A stretch of DNA of 23,133 bases from Roseovarius sp. UBA6217 (GCA_002421985.1 DISF01000077.1:1-23133); one strand, 5' to 3'; positions 15,528 through 22,304 are shown, numbered from the stretch's first letter. The notes: generated from the sequence alone by a model not told the origin. A program made the numbers and translations.

Positions 15528-15557
15528 CTTCTCGTTGACGCGGAGGGAACGCTGTAG
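15514..15557. promoter_or_regulatory. Perfect 10-bp inverted repeat around two TTGAC words (possible operator)
   Basis: CTACAGCGTT (15514-15523) and AACGCTGTAG (15548-15557) are exact reverse complements, 24 bases apart. Between them TTGAC occurs twice, 11 bases apart (15525-15529 and 15535-15539, each reading TTGAC), and TAGATT follows at 15555-15560. The spacing from TTGACG to TAGATT is only 14 bases, so a standard promoter is not clear. A dyad of this size around promoter-like words suggests a regulator site or a stem at the 5' side of an RNA. Confidence 0.45.
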
Positions 15558-15577
15558 ATTGTTGATTTTCTGTGTTC

Positions 15578-15806
15578 CTGACGCGTGACGGGCCTCCGAG
15601 AAGGTCTGCGTGAGCAGATGGAGGTTTGGCAAGGCCGGCTGGCTCTGCCAGGTCACATGGTGGACGCGCTGAACGGATCACCGATCTCGGCGGAGGACAG
15701 GGCGGTGCGGCGTCCTCCTCCGGCGCGATGCCGCCTTAATCCTTCGGTTCGACGGAAGGATCCTTTGCAGCAAGAGACCCTCGGGTCAGGCCCGAGGGTG
15801 ACGCGT
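15578..15806 (+). ncRNA. Candidate structured RNA between rne and a DUF2892 gene
   Basis: No protein gene is visible, but stem-loops follow one another. CCTCC ... GGAGG (15593-15597 with 15626-15630) encloses TCTGC-GTGA-GCAGA, a stem with a GNRA tetraloop. Then come GGCA ... TGCC (around 15634-15652), GGAGGAC (15692-15698) with GTCCTCC (15712-15718), ATCCTTC (15739-15745) with GAAGGAT (15755-15761), and CCCTCGGG (15778-15785) with CCCGAGGG (15791-15798). The ends can also pair: ACGCGT at 15581 and 15801, and CGGGCCT (15589-15595) with AGGCCCG (15788-15794). The set could be one small RNA or a group of intergenic palindromes. I could not match it to 6S, SRP, tmRNA or RNase P RNA. Strand is assumed. 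Confidence 0.3.
15778..15798. repeat. REP-like palindrome, copy 1 (also a possible terminator of the DUF2892 gene)
   Basis: CCCTCGGG-TCAGG-CCCGAGGG is an 8-bp perfect stem with a 5-base loop, lying just past the 3' end of the minus-strand gene at 15808-16011. The same stem with a different loop recurs at 18554-18574, also just past a minus-strand gene. Either could act as a transcription-end hairpin or belong to a dispersed palindrome family. Confidence 0.6.
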
Positions 15807-15807
15807 G

Positions 15808-16011
15808 CTATTTCTTCATCGGGCAGGTGCTCAACCCGAAGATCGAATAGAGCGGACAGGAGGACATGAGCCCCGTTGCCAGCGGAATGATCCCGATGAG
15901 GTAGAGCCAGCTATAGGCCCCGTCGCGGTCGAGAAAGAACCCGGCCAGAAGCGCGAGGCCGAGGAGGATGCGCAAAGCGCGGTCGATGGTGCCGACGTTT
16001 TTCTTGAGCAT
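15808..16011 (-). CDS. DUF2892 (YgaP-like) small membrane protein
   Basis: This 67-residue protein begins MLKKNVGTIDRALRILLG, with two hydrophobic segments (ALRILLGLALLAGFFL and WLYLIGIIPLATGLM), then a conserved cysteine-bearing end CPLYSIFGLSTC. This is the DUF2892 pattern, also found as the membrane part of the rhodanese YgaP. Function is unknown; links to sulfur or thiol chemistry in the family are suggestive only. The start at 16011 has AAAGG seven bases upstream; a longer reading is possible but adds an unrelated Cys-rich stretch. It lies 99 bases downstream of the J-domain gene on the same strand and is followed by a hairpin. Confidence 0.85.
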   Translation of the reverse strand: MLKKNVGTIDRALRILLGLALLAGFFLDRDGAYSWLYLIGIIPLATGLMSSCPLYSIFGLSTCPMKK

Positions 16012-16110
16012 GAAGGTGCCTTTCGGGGTGCGCGCAGGGCATGAGGCCCCGCGTCCTGCCCGGATCATCGCACAGGCGCACGCACAGATCTGTGACCCTG
16101 TCACCAAGGC

Positions 16111-16734
16111 TCACTTGAAATTGCGGCTGTCCTTCAATTGCTCCCACGCCCAGACCACCTGTTGCAACTGTTCTTCCTGGCTGCGGTCTCCGCCGTTGAT
16201 ATCGGGGTGCAGCACCTTGATGAGCGATTTGTAGGCCTTGCGCAGATCGGCCTTGGTCCAGTTATCGGCGGCCTCGAGGATTTCCAGCGCGCGGCGCTCG
16301 GTCGGCGGCAGTTTGCGCGTGCCGCTCTGGCGGCGTCCGGGGTTGCGGGTGGCGTTCTCGCCCAGCACCTGATGCGGGTTCTCGATACCAAGACGCGCCC
16401 AGGCGCGGGCCTCGGGGTCGGTGAAGCGCCGGGTCTCGCGATCCCAGACCTTGTCGCGCGACATTTGCGCGTTGATCTCGGCTTCGGTGGTGCTCTCGAA
16501 GAAATTCCACTTGAGGTTGTATTCGCGCACATGCTCCTGGCAGAACCACAGGTATTCGTCGAGCAGGTCGGGCGATTTGGGTGCCCGGTAAAGCCCGGCC
16601 TCCTCACATCCGGGATGCTCGCACAGCCGGGTCGATGTTTCTGACGCCCCCGACATCGCCCGGCGTCCGCGCGGATTCTTGCGCTTGGCCGACGAGACGG
16701 ACAGATCGAAGCCGAATGGGTCAGTCTTGGACAT
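16111..16734 (-). CDS. J-domain protein (DnaJ family) with a Cys-containing N-terminal region
   Basis: This is a 207-residue cytoplasmic protein. The C-terminal ~65 residues (about 143-207) are a J-domain: ALEILEAADNWTKADLRKAYKSLIKVLHPDING, with the HPD motif at 176-178 needed to stimulate an Hsp70 (DnaK) ATPase. The J-domain at the C-terminus, and no G/F or zinc-finger repeat region, mark it as a type III co-chaperone rather than DnaJ itself. The N-terminal part has CEHPGC (Cys38, Cys43) and FCQEH (Cys65, His68), a possible single zinc site; the FCQEHVREYNLKWN segment is typical of alphaproteobacterial homologues as I remember them. The start at 16734 has GGAAAGG about seven bases upstream. 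Confidence 0.9.
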   Translation of the reverse strand: MSKTDPFGFDLSVSSAKRKNPRGRRAMSGASETSTRLCEHPGCEEAGLYRAPKSPDLLDEYLWFCQEHVREYNLKWNFFESTTEAEINAQMSRDKVWDRETRRFTDPEARAWARLGIENPHQVLGENATRNPGRRQSGTRKLPPTERRALEILEAADNWTKADLRKAYKSLIKVLHPDINGGDRSQEEQLQQVVWAWEQLKDSRNFK

Positions 16735-17095
16735 GGGCAAACCTTTCCGAGTCAGGGCGCAGAGTGTATGGCAAAACGCGCGGAATAGAAGGGGGCAGGT
16801 CAAAAAACCGCGTGGATAGATCATGAAAGAACGCGAGAAAGACACCGGTGATTTCACCGCAGTCTATTGAATCGAAACGGTTTCGTCTTGTCTGATTTAC
16901 CGCCTTGGGGGCGATATGCGGGGGCACCAATCGGGCCGGGTCAGTCCCTGCCGTTCCTCGCGGCGCGGATTGCGCCGTCCGCCGCGCGCCGTAGGGGTTA
17001 TCCCCTGTCCCCGGCGCCCGCACAGGGGCGCAGGGATGGCGCGCTACTCCTGCACGGATCTCACGCGGCGTTGCGCGCGCGGGCGACGGGCCGGA
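16735..17095. other. Gene-free gap between infC and the J-domain gene
   Basis: No convincing coding frame is seen on either strand in these 361 bases. On the minus strand a hairpin GCGCCG ... CGGCGC with an inner GGGG/CCCC stem lies near 16980-17015, downstream of infC, but lacks a U-tract. TACACT on the minus strand about 25 bases before the J-domain gene could be a -10 box, without a clear -35 partner. Confidence 0.4.
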
Positions 17096-17641
17096 TCACT
17101 TTGCGCCGGGGCCGATGATCATGATCATCTGGCGGCCCTCCATCTTGGGCATGTTCTCGATCCGCCCGATCCCTTCGACATCGCCTGCGATTCGTTCGAG
17201 CAATTCGCGCCCCAGATGCAGATGCGCCATCTCGCGCCCGCGAAAGCGCAGGGTGATCTTGACCTTGTCTCCGCCTTCGAGAAACTTGACCACGTTACGC
17301 ATCTTGACCTCGTAATCGTGGGTGTCGGTTCCGGGGCGGAACTTGATCTCCTTGATCTCGATGATCTTCTGCTTCTTGCGCGCCTCGGCCTCGCGTTTCT
17401 GCTGCTCATATTTGAACTTGCCGAAATCCATGATCTTGCAGACCGGCGGCGTGGCATTGGGCGAGATTTCCACGAGGTCGAGCCCGGCCTCTTCGGCCAT
17501 GACGAGGGCCTGGGCGGGGGTGACGACGCCCACATTCTCGCCGTCGGCCCCGATAAGGCGGATTTCGTCGGCGCGGATATGATCGTTCACGCGGGGTCCG
17601 GTGTCGCGCGTGGGCGGCGCGTTGTGAGGTCTGCGGGCTAT
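17096..17641 (-). CDS. infC: Translation initiation factor IF-3, apparently starting at AUA
   Basis: IF-3 binds the 30S subunit, checks start codon and initiator tRNA pairing, and prevents subunit joining. The protein has 181 residues: N-terminal domain (PRVNDHIRADEIRLIGADGENVGVV), the Lys/Glu-rich linker helix (KFKYEQQKREAEARKKQK), and the C-terminal domain (EIKFRPGTDTHDYEVKMRNVVKFLEGGDKVKITLRFRGRE). The conserved beginning ARRPHNAPPTRDTGPRVN has no ATG, GTG or TTG in front of it at a sensible place. An ATA codon (17641-17639) lies eight bases after AAAGGA and gives the usual length. Rare start codons in infC (AUU in E. coli) are the known basis of autoregulation. A GTG at the VNDHIR position would give a shortened product. 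rpmI and rplT are not adjacent downstream. Confidence 0.94.
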   Translation of the reverse strand: MARRPHNAPPTRDTGPRVNDHIRADEIRLIGADGENVGVVTPAQALVMAEEAGLDLVEISPNATPPVCKIMDFGKFKYEQQKREAEARKKQKIIEIKEIKFRPGTDTHDYEVKMRNVVKFLEGGDKVKITLRFRGREMAHLHLGRELLERIAGDVEGIGRIENMPKMEGRQMIMIIGPGAK

Positions 17642-17649
17642 GGCTTTGG

Positions 17650-17655
17650 TCCTTT
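17650..17655 (-). promoter_or_regulatory. Ribosome binding site that decides the infC start
   Basis: AAAGGA on the minus strand is separated by eight bases from the ATA codon at 17641-17639. There is no ATG, GTG or TTG at that distance, supporting ATA as initiator. Confidence 0.65.
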
Positions 17656-17689
17656 TGTCGTTGAAATCGGTGTGTTGACTTGGCGGTGG

Positions 17690-17718
17690 AAGGTAAACGC
17701 GGGGGGCACGGCTTTCAA
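17690..17718 (-). promoter_or_regulatory. Probable infC promoter
   Basis: On the minus strand TTGAAA (17718-17713) and TACCTT (17695-17690) are spaced by 17 bases. The predicted transcript start near 17683 leaves a leader of about 42 bases before the ATA start. Confidence 0.42.
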
Positions 17719-17853
17719 GCGGCAAAATCCGGCCGACCGGGGCGTGGGGGGTGTTTTTCCCCTTGAGGTGCCGGGGCAACGCCCTCATCTGAGGGTCAAG
17801 ACCGGAAGGGGCCGCCATCGTGCCGGCCTTGGTGGTATCAAGAGGAGTTGGGG

Positions 17854-18489
17854 ATGAAAAACCTGATCTGGATCGTGCTGGCGGCCGTGGTGTTGGGCGG
17901 CGGCTATATGTTGATGACCGGCAAATCGGTGACAGAGGTGGTCGAGGGTGTGTCGCAGGGCGAGATCGAGGCCCCGCAGGCGCTGAGCGACGCCGAGACG
18001 GCGGCGGGCGAGGCCGTCGAGGAGGCGGCTGATACCGCGACCGAGGCCGCGCAAGAGGCCGTCGAGAGCGCCGAAGAAACGGCCGCGGCGGCGGGCGAGG
18101 CGGTCGAGGATGCGGCGACCGAGGCCGCAGAGGCGGTGGCCGAGACCGCGAGCGATGCGGCTGACGCCGCGCAAGAGGCCGTCGATGCCGTGACCGATGC
18201 GGCCACAGGCGCGGCGGATGCGGCTACCGAGGCGGCGAGCGATGCGACCGAGACCGCCACCGGGGCCGCGGACGCCGCCGATGCTGCGACCGAGCCTGCC
18301 GCCGGGCAGGCCCCCGAGGCGCTCACCGTCGAGGGCTTTGACATGGAGGCCGCGCGCGGCCTGATAGAGGGGGCGGGCCTTGGCGAGATGCAGGAAAACC
18401 TGTTGGTGCAGGGGCTGAAGGCGGCGCAGGACAACCCCGAGATGCTCAAGGCCGCACTTGAAGCCGCGCGCAAGGCGCTTGGCTACTGA
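17854..18489 (+). CDS. Membrane-anchored Ala/Glu-rich repetitive helical protein
   Basis: This is a 211-residue protein of unknown function. Residues 1-21 form a single membrane anchor (NLIWIVLAAVVLGGGYML), probably uncleaved. Residues 44-150 are almost only Ala, Glu, Asp, Thr, Val and Ser in irregular repeats such as EAVEEAADTATEAAQEAVE and TDAATGAADAATEAASDA, predicted to be long amphipathic or LEA-like helix, strongly acidic. Residues 157-211 form a different, compact helical domain (LTVEGFDMEAARGLIEG ... LLVQGLKAAQDNPEMLKAALEAARKALGY) that looks conserved rather than low-complexity. The start follows AGAGGAG by six bases. It is divergent from infC and ends in a strong terminator, so it is a single-gene unit. 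A periplasmic spacer or stress-protective role is a guess. Confidence 0.82.
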   Translation: MKNLIWIVLAAVVLGGGYMLMTGKSVTEVVEGVSQGEIEAPQALSDAETAAGEAVEEAADTATEAAQEAVESAEETAAAAGEAVEDAATEAAEAVAETASDAADAAQEAVDAVTDAATGAADAATEAASDATETATGAADAADAATEPAAGQAPEALTVEGFDMEAARGLIEGAGLGEMQENLLVQGLKAAQDNPEMLKAALEAARKALGY

Positions 18490-18509
18490 GGCATCCGGCA
18501 AGAAGAGAA

Positions 18510-18545
18510 AACCCGCGCAAGGCATTGACCTTGCGTGGGTTTTTT
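18510..18545 (+). terminator. Rho-independent terminator of the Ala/Glu-rich protein gene
   Basis: ACCCGCGCAAGG (18511-18522) pairs with CCTTGCGTGGGT (18529-18540) over 12 bp with one G-U, loop CATTGA, followed by a run of Ts to 18545. It is a textbook intrinsic terminator 21 bases after the stop codon. The A-run before the stem gives only weak activity on the other strand. Confidence 0.92.
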
Positions 18546-18553
18546 CGTTGTGC

Positions 18554-18574
18554 CCCTCGGGGCGCGCCCGAGGG
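18554..18574. repeat. REP-like palindrome, copy 2 (past the 3' end of fpr)
   Basis: CCCTCGGG-GCGCG-CCCGAGGG has the same 8-bp stem as 15778-15798 with a different 5-base loop. It lies 12 bases past the fpr stop on the minus strand. Confidence 0.6.
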
Positions 18575-18586
18575 TAGCGGGGTGCC

Positions 18587-19441
18587 TCAGTCGAGGAACG
18601 CCTTTTCCACGACATATTCGCGCGGCGCAGAATTGGCCCCCTCGCGCAGCCCGTAATCCTCCAGCATCTGCTTGATTTCGAGGTTGAAGGCGAGATTGCC
18701 GCAGACCATCGCGCGGTCGGTTTCGGGCGCGAGCGGCTTGACGCCGAGATCGTCGAACACCTCGCCCTTGCGCATGAGGTCCGTGATGCGGCCCATCTTG
18801 GGGCTCTCTTCGCGCGTCGTCGTGGGATAATAGCGCAGCTTGTCGGCAAAGCCCTCGCCGATCAGCTCTTCGAGCATCTCGTCGCTGCGGATGCTCTCGA
18901 TCAGCTCCTTGCCATAGGTCAGCTCGCCCACCTCGCGGCAGGTATGGGTGAGGATCACCTCGTCGTAATCGTGGTAGGTTTGTGGATCGCGCAAGAGCGA
19001 GGCAAAAGGCGCGATGCCGGTGCCGGTGGCGAAAAGCCACAGCCGCTTGCCGGGCAAGAGCGCGTCATGCACCAGCGTGCCCACGGGCTTGGGGCGCAGG
19101 ATGATCTGATCGCCGGGCTGGATATGTTGAAGCCGCGAGGTGAGCGGGCCGTCGGGCACCTTTATCGAGTAGAATTCCAGCTCGTCATCCCAGGATGGCG
19201 AGGCGATGGAATAGGCGCGCAACAGCGGCTTTTCGCGGCCGGTCTTTTCATCCACCTGCATCAGGCCGATCATCACGAATTCGCCCGAACGAAACCGCAG
19301 CGAGGCGGGCCGCGTCACCCGGAAGGAAAACAGCCGGTCGGTGTAATGCTTCACCTGCGTCACCGTCTGCGCGTCGGGCAGGGTGGGCGTCTTGGGGGCC
19401 TTGGCGGCGGTCGCTTCTGTCACGGCACTCATCTCGGTCAT
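18587..19441 (-). CDS. fpr: Ferredoxin-NADP(+) reductase
   Basis: This 284-residue flavoenzyme exchanges electrons between NADPH and ferredoxin or flavodoxin. It closely follows the Rhodobacter capsulatus Fpr pattern I remember: VTQVKHYTDRLFSFRVTRP, then the FAD site RAYSIASP, LEFYSIKVPDGPLTSRLQ, and the NADP site FATGTGIAPFASLLRDP. Later come YYPTTTREE, ETDRAMVCGNLAFN and the C-terminal end EYVVEKAFLD. The first ~25 residues are variable. Start choice is open: ATG at 19441 or ATG at 19432; neither has a clear ribosome binding site, and a stem-loop sits directly upstream. It follows the sulfur genes on the same strand after 70 bases with its own probable promoter, and may supply electrons to the sulfite reductase; that link is inferred. 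Confidence 0.95.
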   Translation of the reverse strand: MTEMSAVTEATAAKAPKTPTLPDAQTVTQVKHYTDRLFSFRVTRPASLRFRSGEFVMIGLMQVDEKTGREKPLLRAYSIASPSWDDELEFYSIKVPDGPLTSRLQHIQPGDQIILRPKPVGTLVHDALLPGKRLWLFATGTGIAPFASLLRDPQTYHDYDEVILTHTCREVGELTYGKELIESIRSDEMLEELIGEGFADKLRYYPTTTREESPKMGRITDLMRKGEVFDDLGVKPLAPETDRAMVCGNLAFNLEIKQMLEDYGLREGANSAPREYVVEKAFLD

Positions 19442-19449
19442 TGCAATTC

Positions 19450-19471
19450 ATGCCGGGGTGTAGCCCGGCAT
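19450..19471 (-). promoter_or_regulatory. Stem-loop in the fpr leader
   Basis: ATGCCGGG (19450-19457) and CCCGGCAT (19464-19471) form a perfect 8-bp stem with a 6-base loop, ending eight bases before the fpr ATG. It could cap the 5' end of the fpr transcript, end the upstream sulfur transcript, or both. Confidence 0.5.
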
Positions 19472-19474
19472 CCT

Positions 19475-19503
19475 TTTCTAATCTTTGATCTCGGTCAGGT
19501 GAA
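19475..19503 (-). promoter_or_regulatory. Probable fpr promoter
   Basis: On the minus strand TTCACC (19503-19498) and TAGAAA (19480-19475) are spaced by 17 bases; each matches four of six consensus positions. The predicted start near 19468 is at the base of the stem-loop at 19450-19471. Confidence 0.42.
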
Positions 19504-19511
19504 GGGGGCGA

Positions 19512-19916
19512 TCAGCCGCGCAGGCGCGACTGATAGTCGTGGTCGCGCCAGTTGGCGCGGAACGCCCATTGATCCTGCGGTTGCCGCGCGGCAAGATCAT
19601 CGGAGATTTCCACCTCGTCAAAGCCCGCGCGCCGCGCCATCGCGTATTGATCGGCGATGACATGCCCGGCGGCGCGCAGCCGCCCCTTGTAGCCCATGAG
19701 CCGCAACCGCCGCGCGATGGTAAAGCCGCGGCCATCGGCGAAACTCGCAAAATTCACCCGGATCAGCGGCGTATCGTGCAACCGCCCGGCCAGTTCCACC
19801 GGATCGGCGCTGGCGGGCAGATCAATGCCGGTGCCGGGGCGCGCATCCTCGAGCGCGACGATGGGCGCCGTCCAGTCATCGGGGCCAAAGCCCCGGTCGG
19901 TGACGATGATGCTCAT
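19512..19916 (-). CDS. DUF934 protein associated with sulfite reduction
   Basis: This is a 134-residue cytoplasmic protein of the DUF934 family, found beside cysH and siroheme sulfite reductase genes in proteobacteria. Recognisable parts are the start MSIIVTDRGFGPDDW, LIRVNFASFADGRGFTIARRLR, the GYKGRLRAAGHVIADQYAMARRAGFDEVEI segment and the end WRDHDYQSRLRG. There are no cysteines, so it is not an iron-sulfur protein. Its biochemical role is not established; the neighbourhood points to assembly, regulation or electron supply in sulfite reduction. The ATG at 19916 overlaps the cysH stop by four bases, so it is translated from the same transcript. Confidence 0.88.
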   Translation of the reverse strand: MSIIVTDRGFGPDDWTAPIVALEDARPGTGIDLPASADPVELAGRLHDTPLIRVNFASFADGRGFTIARRLRLMGYKGRLRAAGHVIADQYAMARRAGFDEVEISDDLAARQPQDQWAFRANWRDHDYQSRLRG

Positions 19917-20647
19917 GCGGATACTCCTTTGCGGATCACGCGGCCATTGACGATGTGGATGCCGCATTCGGATTTGTCGTTGTCGCGCCAGCGGCCCGCG
20001 CGCGGGTCTTCGCCCTCGCGCACCGGGGTGGTGCAGGGCATACAGCCGATCGAGGGATAGCCGCGCGCCACCAGCGGATGCCGGGGCAGGCGGTTTTCCT
20101 CCATATAGGTGCGGATATCCTCGTGCGCCCAATGTGCCAGCGGGTTGACCTTGATCCGGCCCGTGCCCTCCTCGATCTCGAAGAACTCGAGCGCGGCGCG
20201 GGTGCCCGATTGATAGCGCTTGCGCCCCGTGATCCAGCCGTCGAAACCGACCAGCGCGCGCTGCAAGGGCAGGGTCTTGCGCAGGGCGCAGCAGGCATCG
20301 GCATCGCGCTGATGCAGCGTGTCGTCGGGGTCATCAATGCGCAGGTCTGCGGGGTCGGCGCGGATGATGCGCAGATCGCGCAAGGCAAGCCGCTCGGCCA
20401 GGTCCTGCTGGTAAACCAGCGTTTCGGCAAAGAGCATCTCGGTGTCGATGAAAAGCACCGGCGTCTCGGGGCGCGTCACCGCCACCATGTGCAAAAGCAC
20501 CACAGATTCGGCGCCGAAGCTCGACACCAGCGCCAGCCGCCCCGCCTGCGCATCGTCAAGCGCATGGGCGAGCACCGAGGTCGCCGAGTGGTGGCGATAG
20601 CGCGCGTTGAGCGCAGCAACCCTGGTATGCAGATCATTCTGCGGCAT
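19913..20647 (-). CDS. cysH: Assimilatory adenylylsulfate (APS) reductase
   Basis: This 244-residue enzyme reduces activated sulfate to sulfite with thioredoxin or glutaredoxin as donor. It has the PP-loop-like nucleotide segment VSSFGAESVVLLH, and KRYQSGTRA and ECGIH near the end, where Cys228 is the catalytic nucleophile. The cysteine set Cys119-Cys120 and Cys202-x2-Cys205 is the four-cysteine ligand set of the [4Fe-4S] cluster. This set separates bacterial APS reductases from the cluster-free PAPS reductase of E. coli, so APS rather than PAPS is the likely substrate. The ATG at 20647 lies 14 bases inside the end of the sulfite reductase gene, and its stop overlaps DUF934. Confidence 0.95.
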   Translation of the reverse strand: MPQNDLHTRVAALNARYRHHSATSVLAHALDDAQAGRLALVSSFGAESVVLLHMVAVTRPETPVLFIDTEMLFAETLVYQQDLAERLALRDLRIIRADPADLRIDDPDDTLHQRDADACCALRKTLPLQRALVGFDGWITGRKRYQSGTRAALEFFEIEEGTGRIKVNPLAHWAHEDIRTYMEENRLPRHPLVARGYPSIGCMPCTTPVREGEDPRAGRWRDNDKSECGIHIVNGRVIRKGVSA

Positions 20648-22304
20648 GGGCGCGGGCCTCCCCGTCATAGAGCGCGGATTTGAACGGGGCCATGCCGAGA
20701 CGCCTGTAGGTTTCGAGAAAGGTCTCTTCCGGCCCCTCGCGCAGATCGAGATAGGCGAATATGAGCCGCTCCACCGTCGGCACGATCTCGTCATAGGCAA
20801 AGCCCGGCCCGGTGCGGGTGCCGATGGCCGTGCTCTCGGACGCGTCGCCGCCAAGGGTGATCTGGTAATTCTCCACCCCCGCCCGGTCGAGGCCGAGAAT
20901 GCCGATATGCCCGACATGGTGATGACCGCAGGCGTTGATGCAGCCCGAGATCTTGATCTGGAGATGGCCCACCTCGTGCTCGATCTTGAGCGCGTCGAGC
21001 CGCGTGGCAATCCCCTGCGCCACGGGGATGGAGCGCGCCGTGGCCAGCGCGCAGTAATCCATGCCGGGGCAGGCGATGATATCAGAGGCCAGCCCGATAT
21101 TGGCCGTCCCCAGCCCCGCGTCGCGCAGCGCGGCATGGACGGCGGGAATATCGGCGAGTGCGACATGCGGCAGAACGAGGTTCTGCGCGTGGCTCACGCG
21201 GATGTCATCGTGGCCGTAACGCTCGGCAAGATCGGCCACCAGCCGCATCTGATCGGCGCTTGCGTCGCCCGGTGTCGCGCCATGCGCCTTGAGGCTGATC
21301 GTGACGATGCCGTGATCGGGGTGCTTGTGCGGTGCCACGTTGGTATCGGTCCATGCCCGGAACACCGGATCATTGTCGCGCGCGGCGTAATAGGCGGCGG
21401 CGTCGCGCTCGGGCAGCCGGGGCGTGACGAAACGCGCCCGGATATCGGCGAGCCAGTCCTGATCGGCACCCGAGAAGACCGCGCGCCGCTCGGGAAACGC
21501 GGCCTCGACCTCGTCGCGGAACGCGTCAAGCCCGTGCTCATGCACGGTGATCTTGATGCGCGCCTTGTATTTGTTGTCGCGCCGGCCGATGCGGTTATAG
21601 GTGGCGAGCACCGCCTCCAGATAGGGCAGAAGGTCCGCCTCGGGCAGGAAATCGCGCAGAAGGCGCGCCACCATCGGCGTGCGCCCCATGCCACCGCCAA
21701 CCCAGACCTGATAGCCGCGCAGACCCTCCCGCTCGATGATGCGCAGCCCGATATCGTGGCTTTTCATCACTGCGCGGTCGGTCTCGGACGCGATGACCGC
21801 GATCTTGAACTTGCGCGGCAGGAACTGGAATTCCGGGTGGTCGGTGGACCACTGCCGGATCAGCTCTGCCACCGGGCGGGGATCCTCCAGCTCGTCCGCC
21901 GCTGCCCCCGCGAAGTGATCCGAGGTCACGTTGCGGATGGTGTTGCCGCTGGTCTGGATGGCGTGCATCCCCACCTCGGCCAGCGCGTCGAGAATGTCAG
22001 GCACATCGGCCAGCCTGGGCCAGTTATACTGGATATTGGTGCGGGTGGTGAAATGGCCATAGCCCTTGTCCCACCGCTCGGCGATCATCGCCAGTTGCCG
22101 CATCTTCACAGGGTCAAGCGAGCCATAGGGCACCGCCACGCGCAGCATGTAGGCGTGCAGTTGCAGGTAAAGCCCGTTCATCAGGCGCAGCGGGCGAAAC
22201 TCGTCCTCGGTCAGGCTCCCGTCGATGCGCCGCTCCACCTGCGCGCGGAACTGGCGGTTGCGGGTCGCGAGAAAGGCGCGGTCGAAATCGGTGTATTGAT
22301 ACAT
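20634..22304 (-). CDS. cysI: Siroheme [4Fe-4S] sulfite/nitrite reductase
   Basis: This 556-residue hemoprotein carries out the six-electron reduction of sulfite to sulfide (or nitrite to ammonia). It has two ferredoxin-like halves: residues about 45-125 include the siroheme-binding TTRTNIQYNW and TSGNTIRN, and the second half has the cluster and siroheme cysteines Cys412 and Cys418 (CPGMDYC) and Cys455 and Cys459 (GCINACGHHHVGHIGILG). The YGHFTTRTN segment and KFKIA lysines contribute to substrate binding in the family. The context with cysH, cysG and DUF934 argues for sulfite. No cysJ flavoprotein is adjacent, so electrons probably come from ferredoxin, perhaps through Fpr. GGAAAGGA precedes the ATG at 22304 by about nine bases. 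Confidence 0.94.
   Translation of the reverse strand: MYQYTDFDRAFLATRNRQFRAQVERRIDGSLTEDEFRPLRLMNGLYLQLHAYMLRVAVPYGSLDPVKMRQLAMIAERWDKGYGHFTTRTNIQYNWPRLADVPDILDALAEVGMHAIQTSGNTIRNVTSDHFAGAAADELEDPRPVAELIRQWSTDHPEFQFLPRKFKIAVIASETDRAVMKSHDIGLRIIEREGLRGYQVWVGGGMGRTPMVARLLRDFLPEADLLPYLEAVLATYNRIGRRDNKYKARIKITVHEHGLDAFRDEVEAAFPERRAVFSGADQDWLADIRARFVTPRLPERDAAAYYAARDNDPVFRAWTDTNVAPHKHPDHGIVTISLKAHGATPGDASADQMRLVADLAERYGHDDIRVSHAQNLVLPHVALADIPAVHAALRDAGLGTANIGLASDIIACPGMDYCALATARSIPVAQGIATRLDALKIEHEVGHLQIKISGCINACGHHHVGHIGILGLDRAGVENYQITLGGDASESTAIGTRTGPGFAYDEIVPTVERLIFAYLDLREGPEETFLETYRRLGMAPFKSALYDGEARAHAAE

Noticed and set aside
15578..15806. 6S, SRP, tmRNA or RNase P RNA
   Set aside because: None of the conserved sequence blocks I know for these RNAs is present; kept only as an unnamed structured-RNA candidate.
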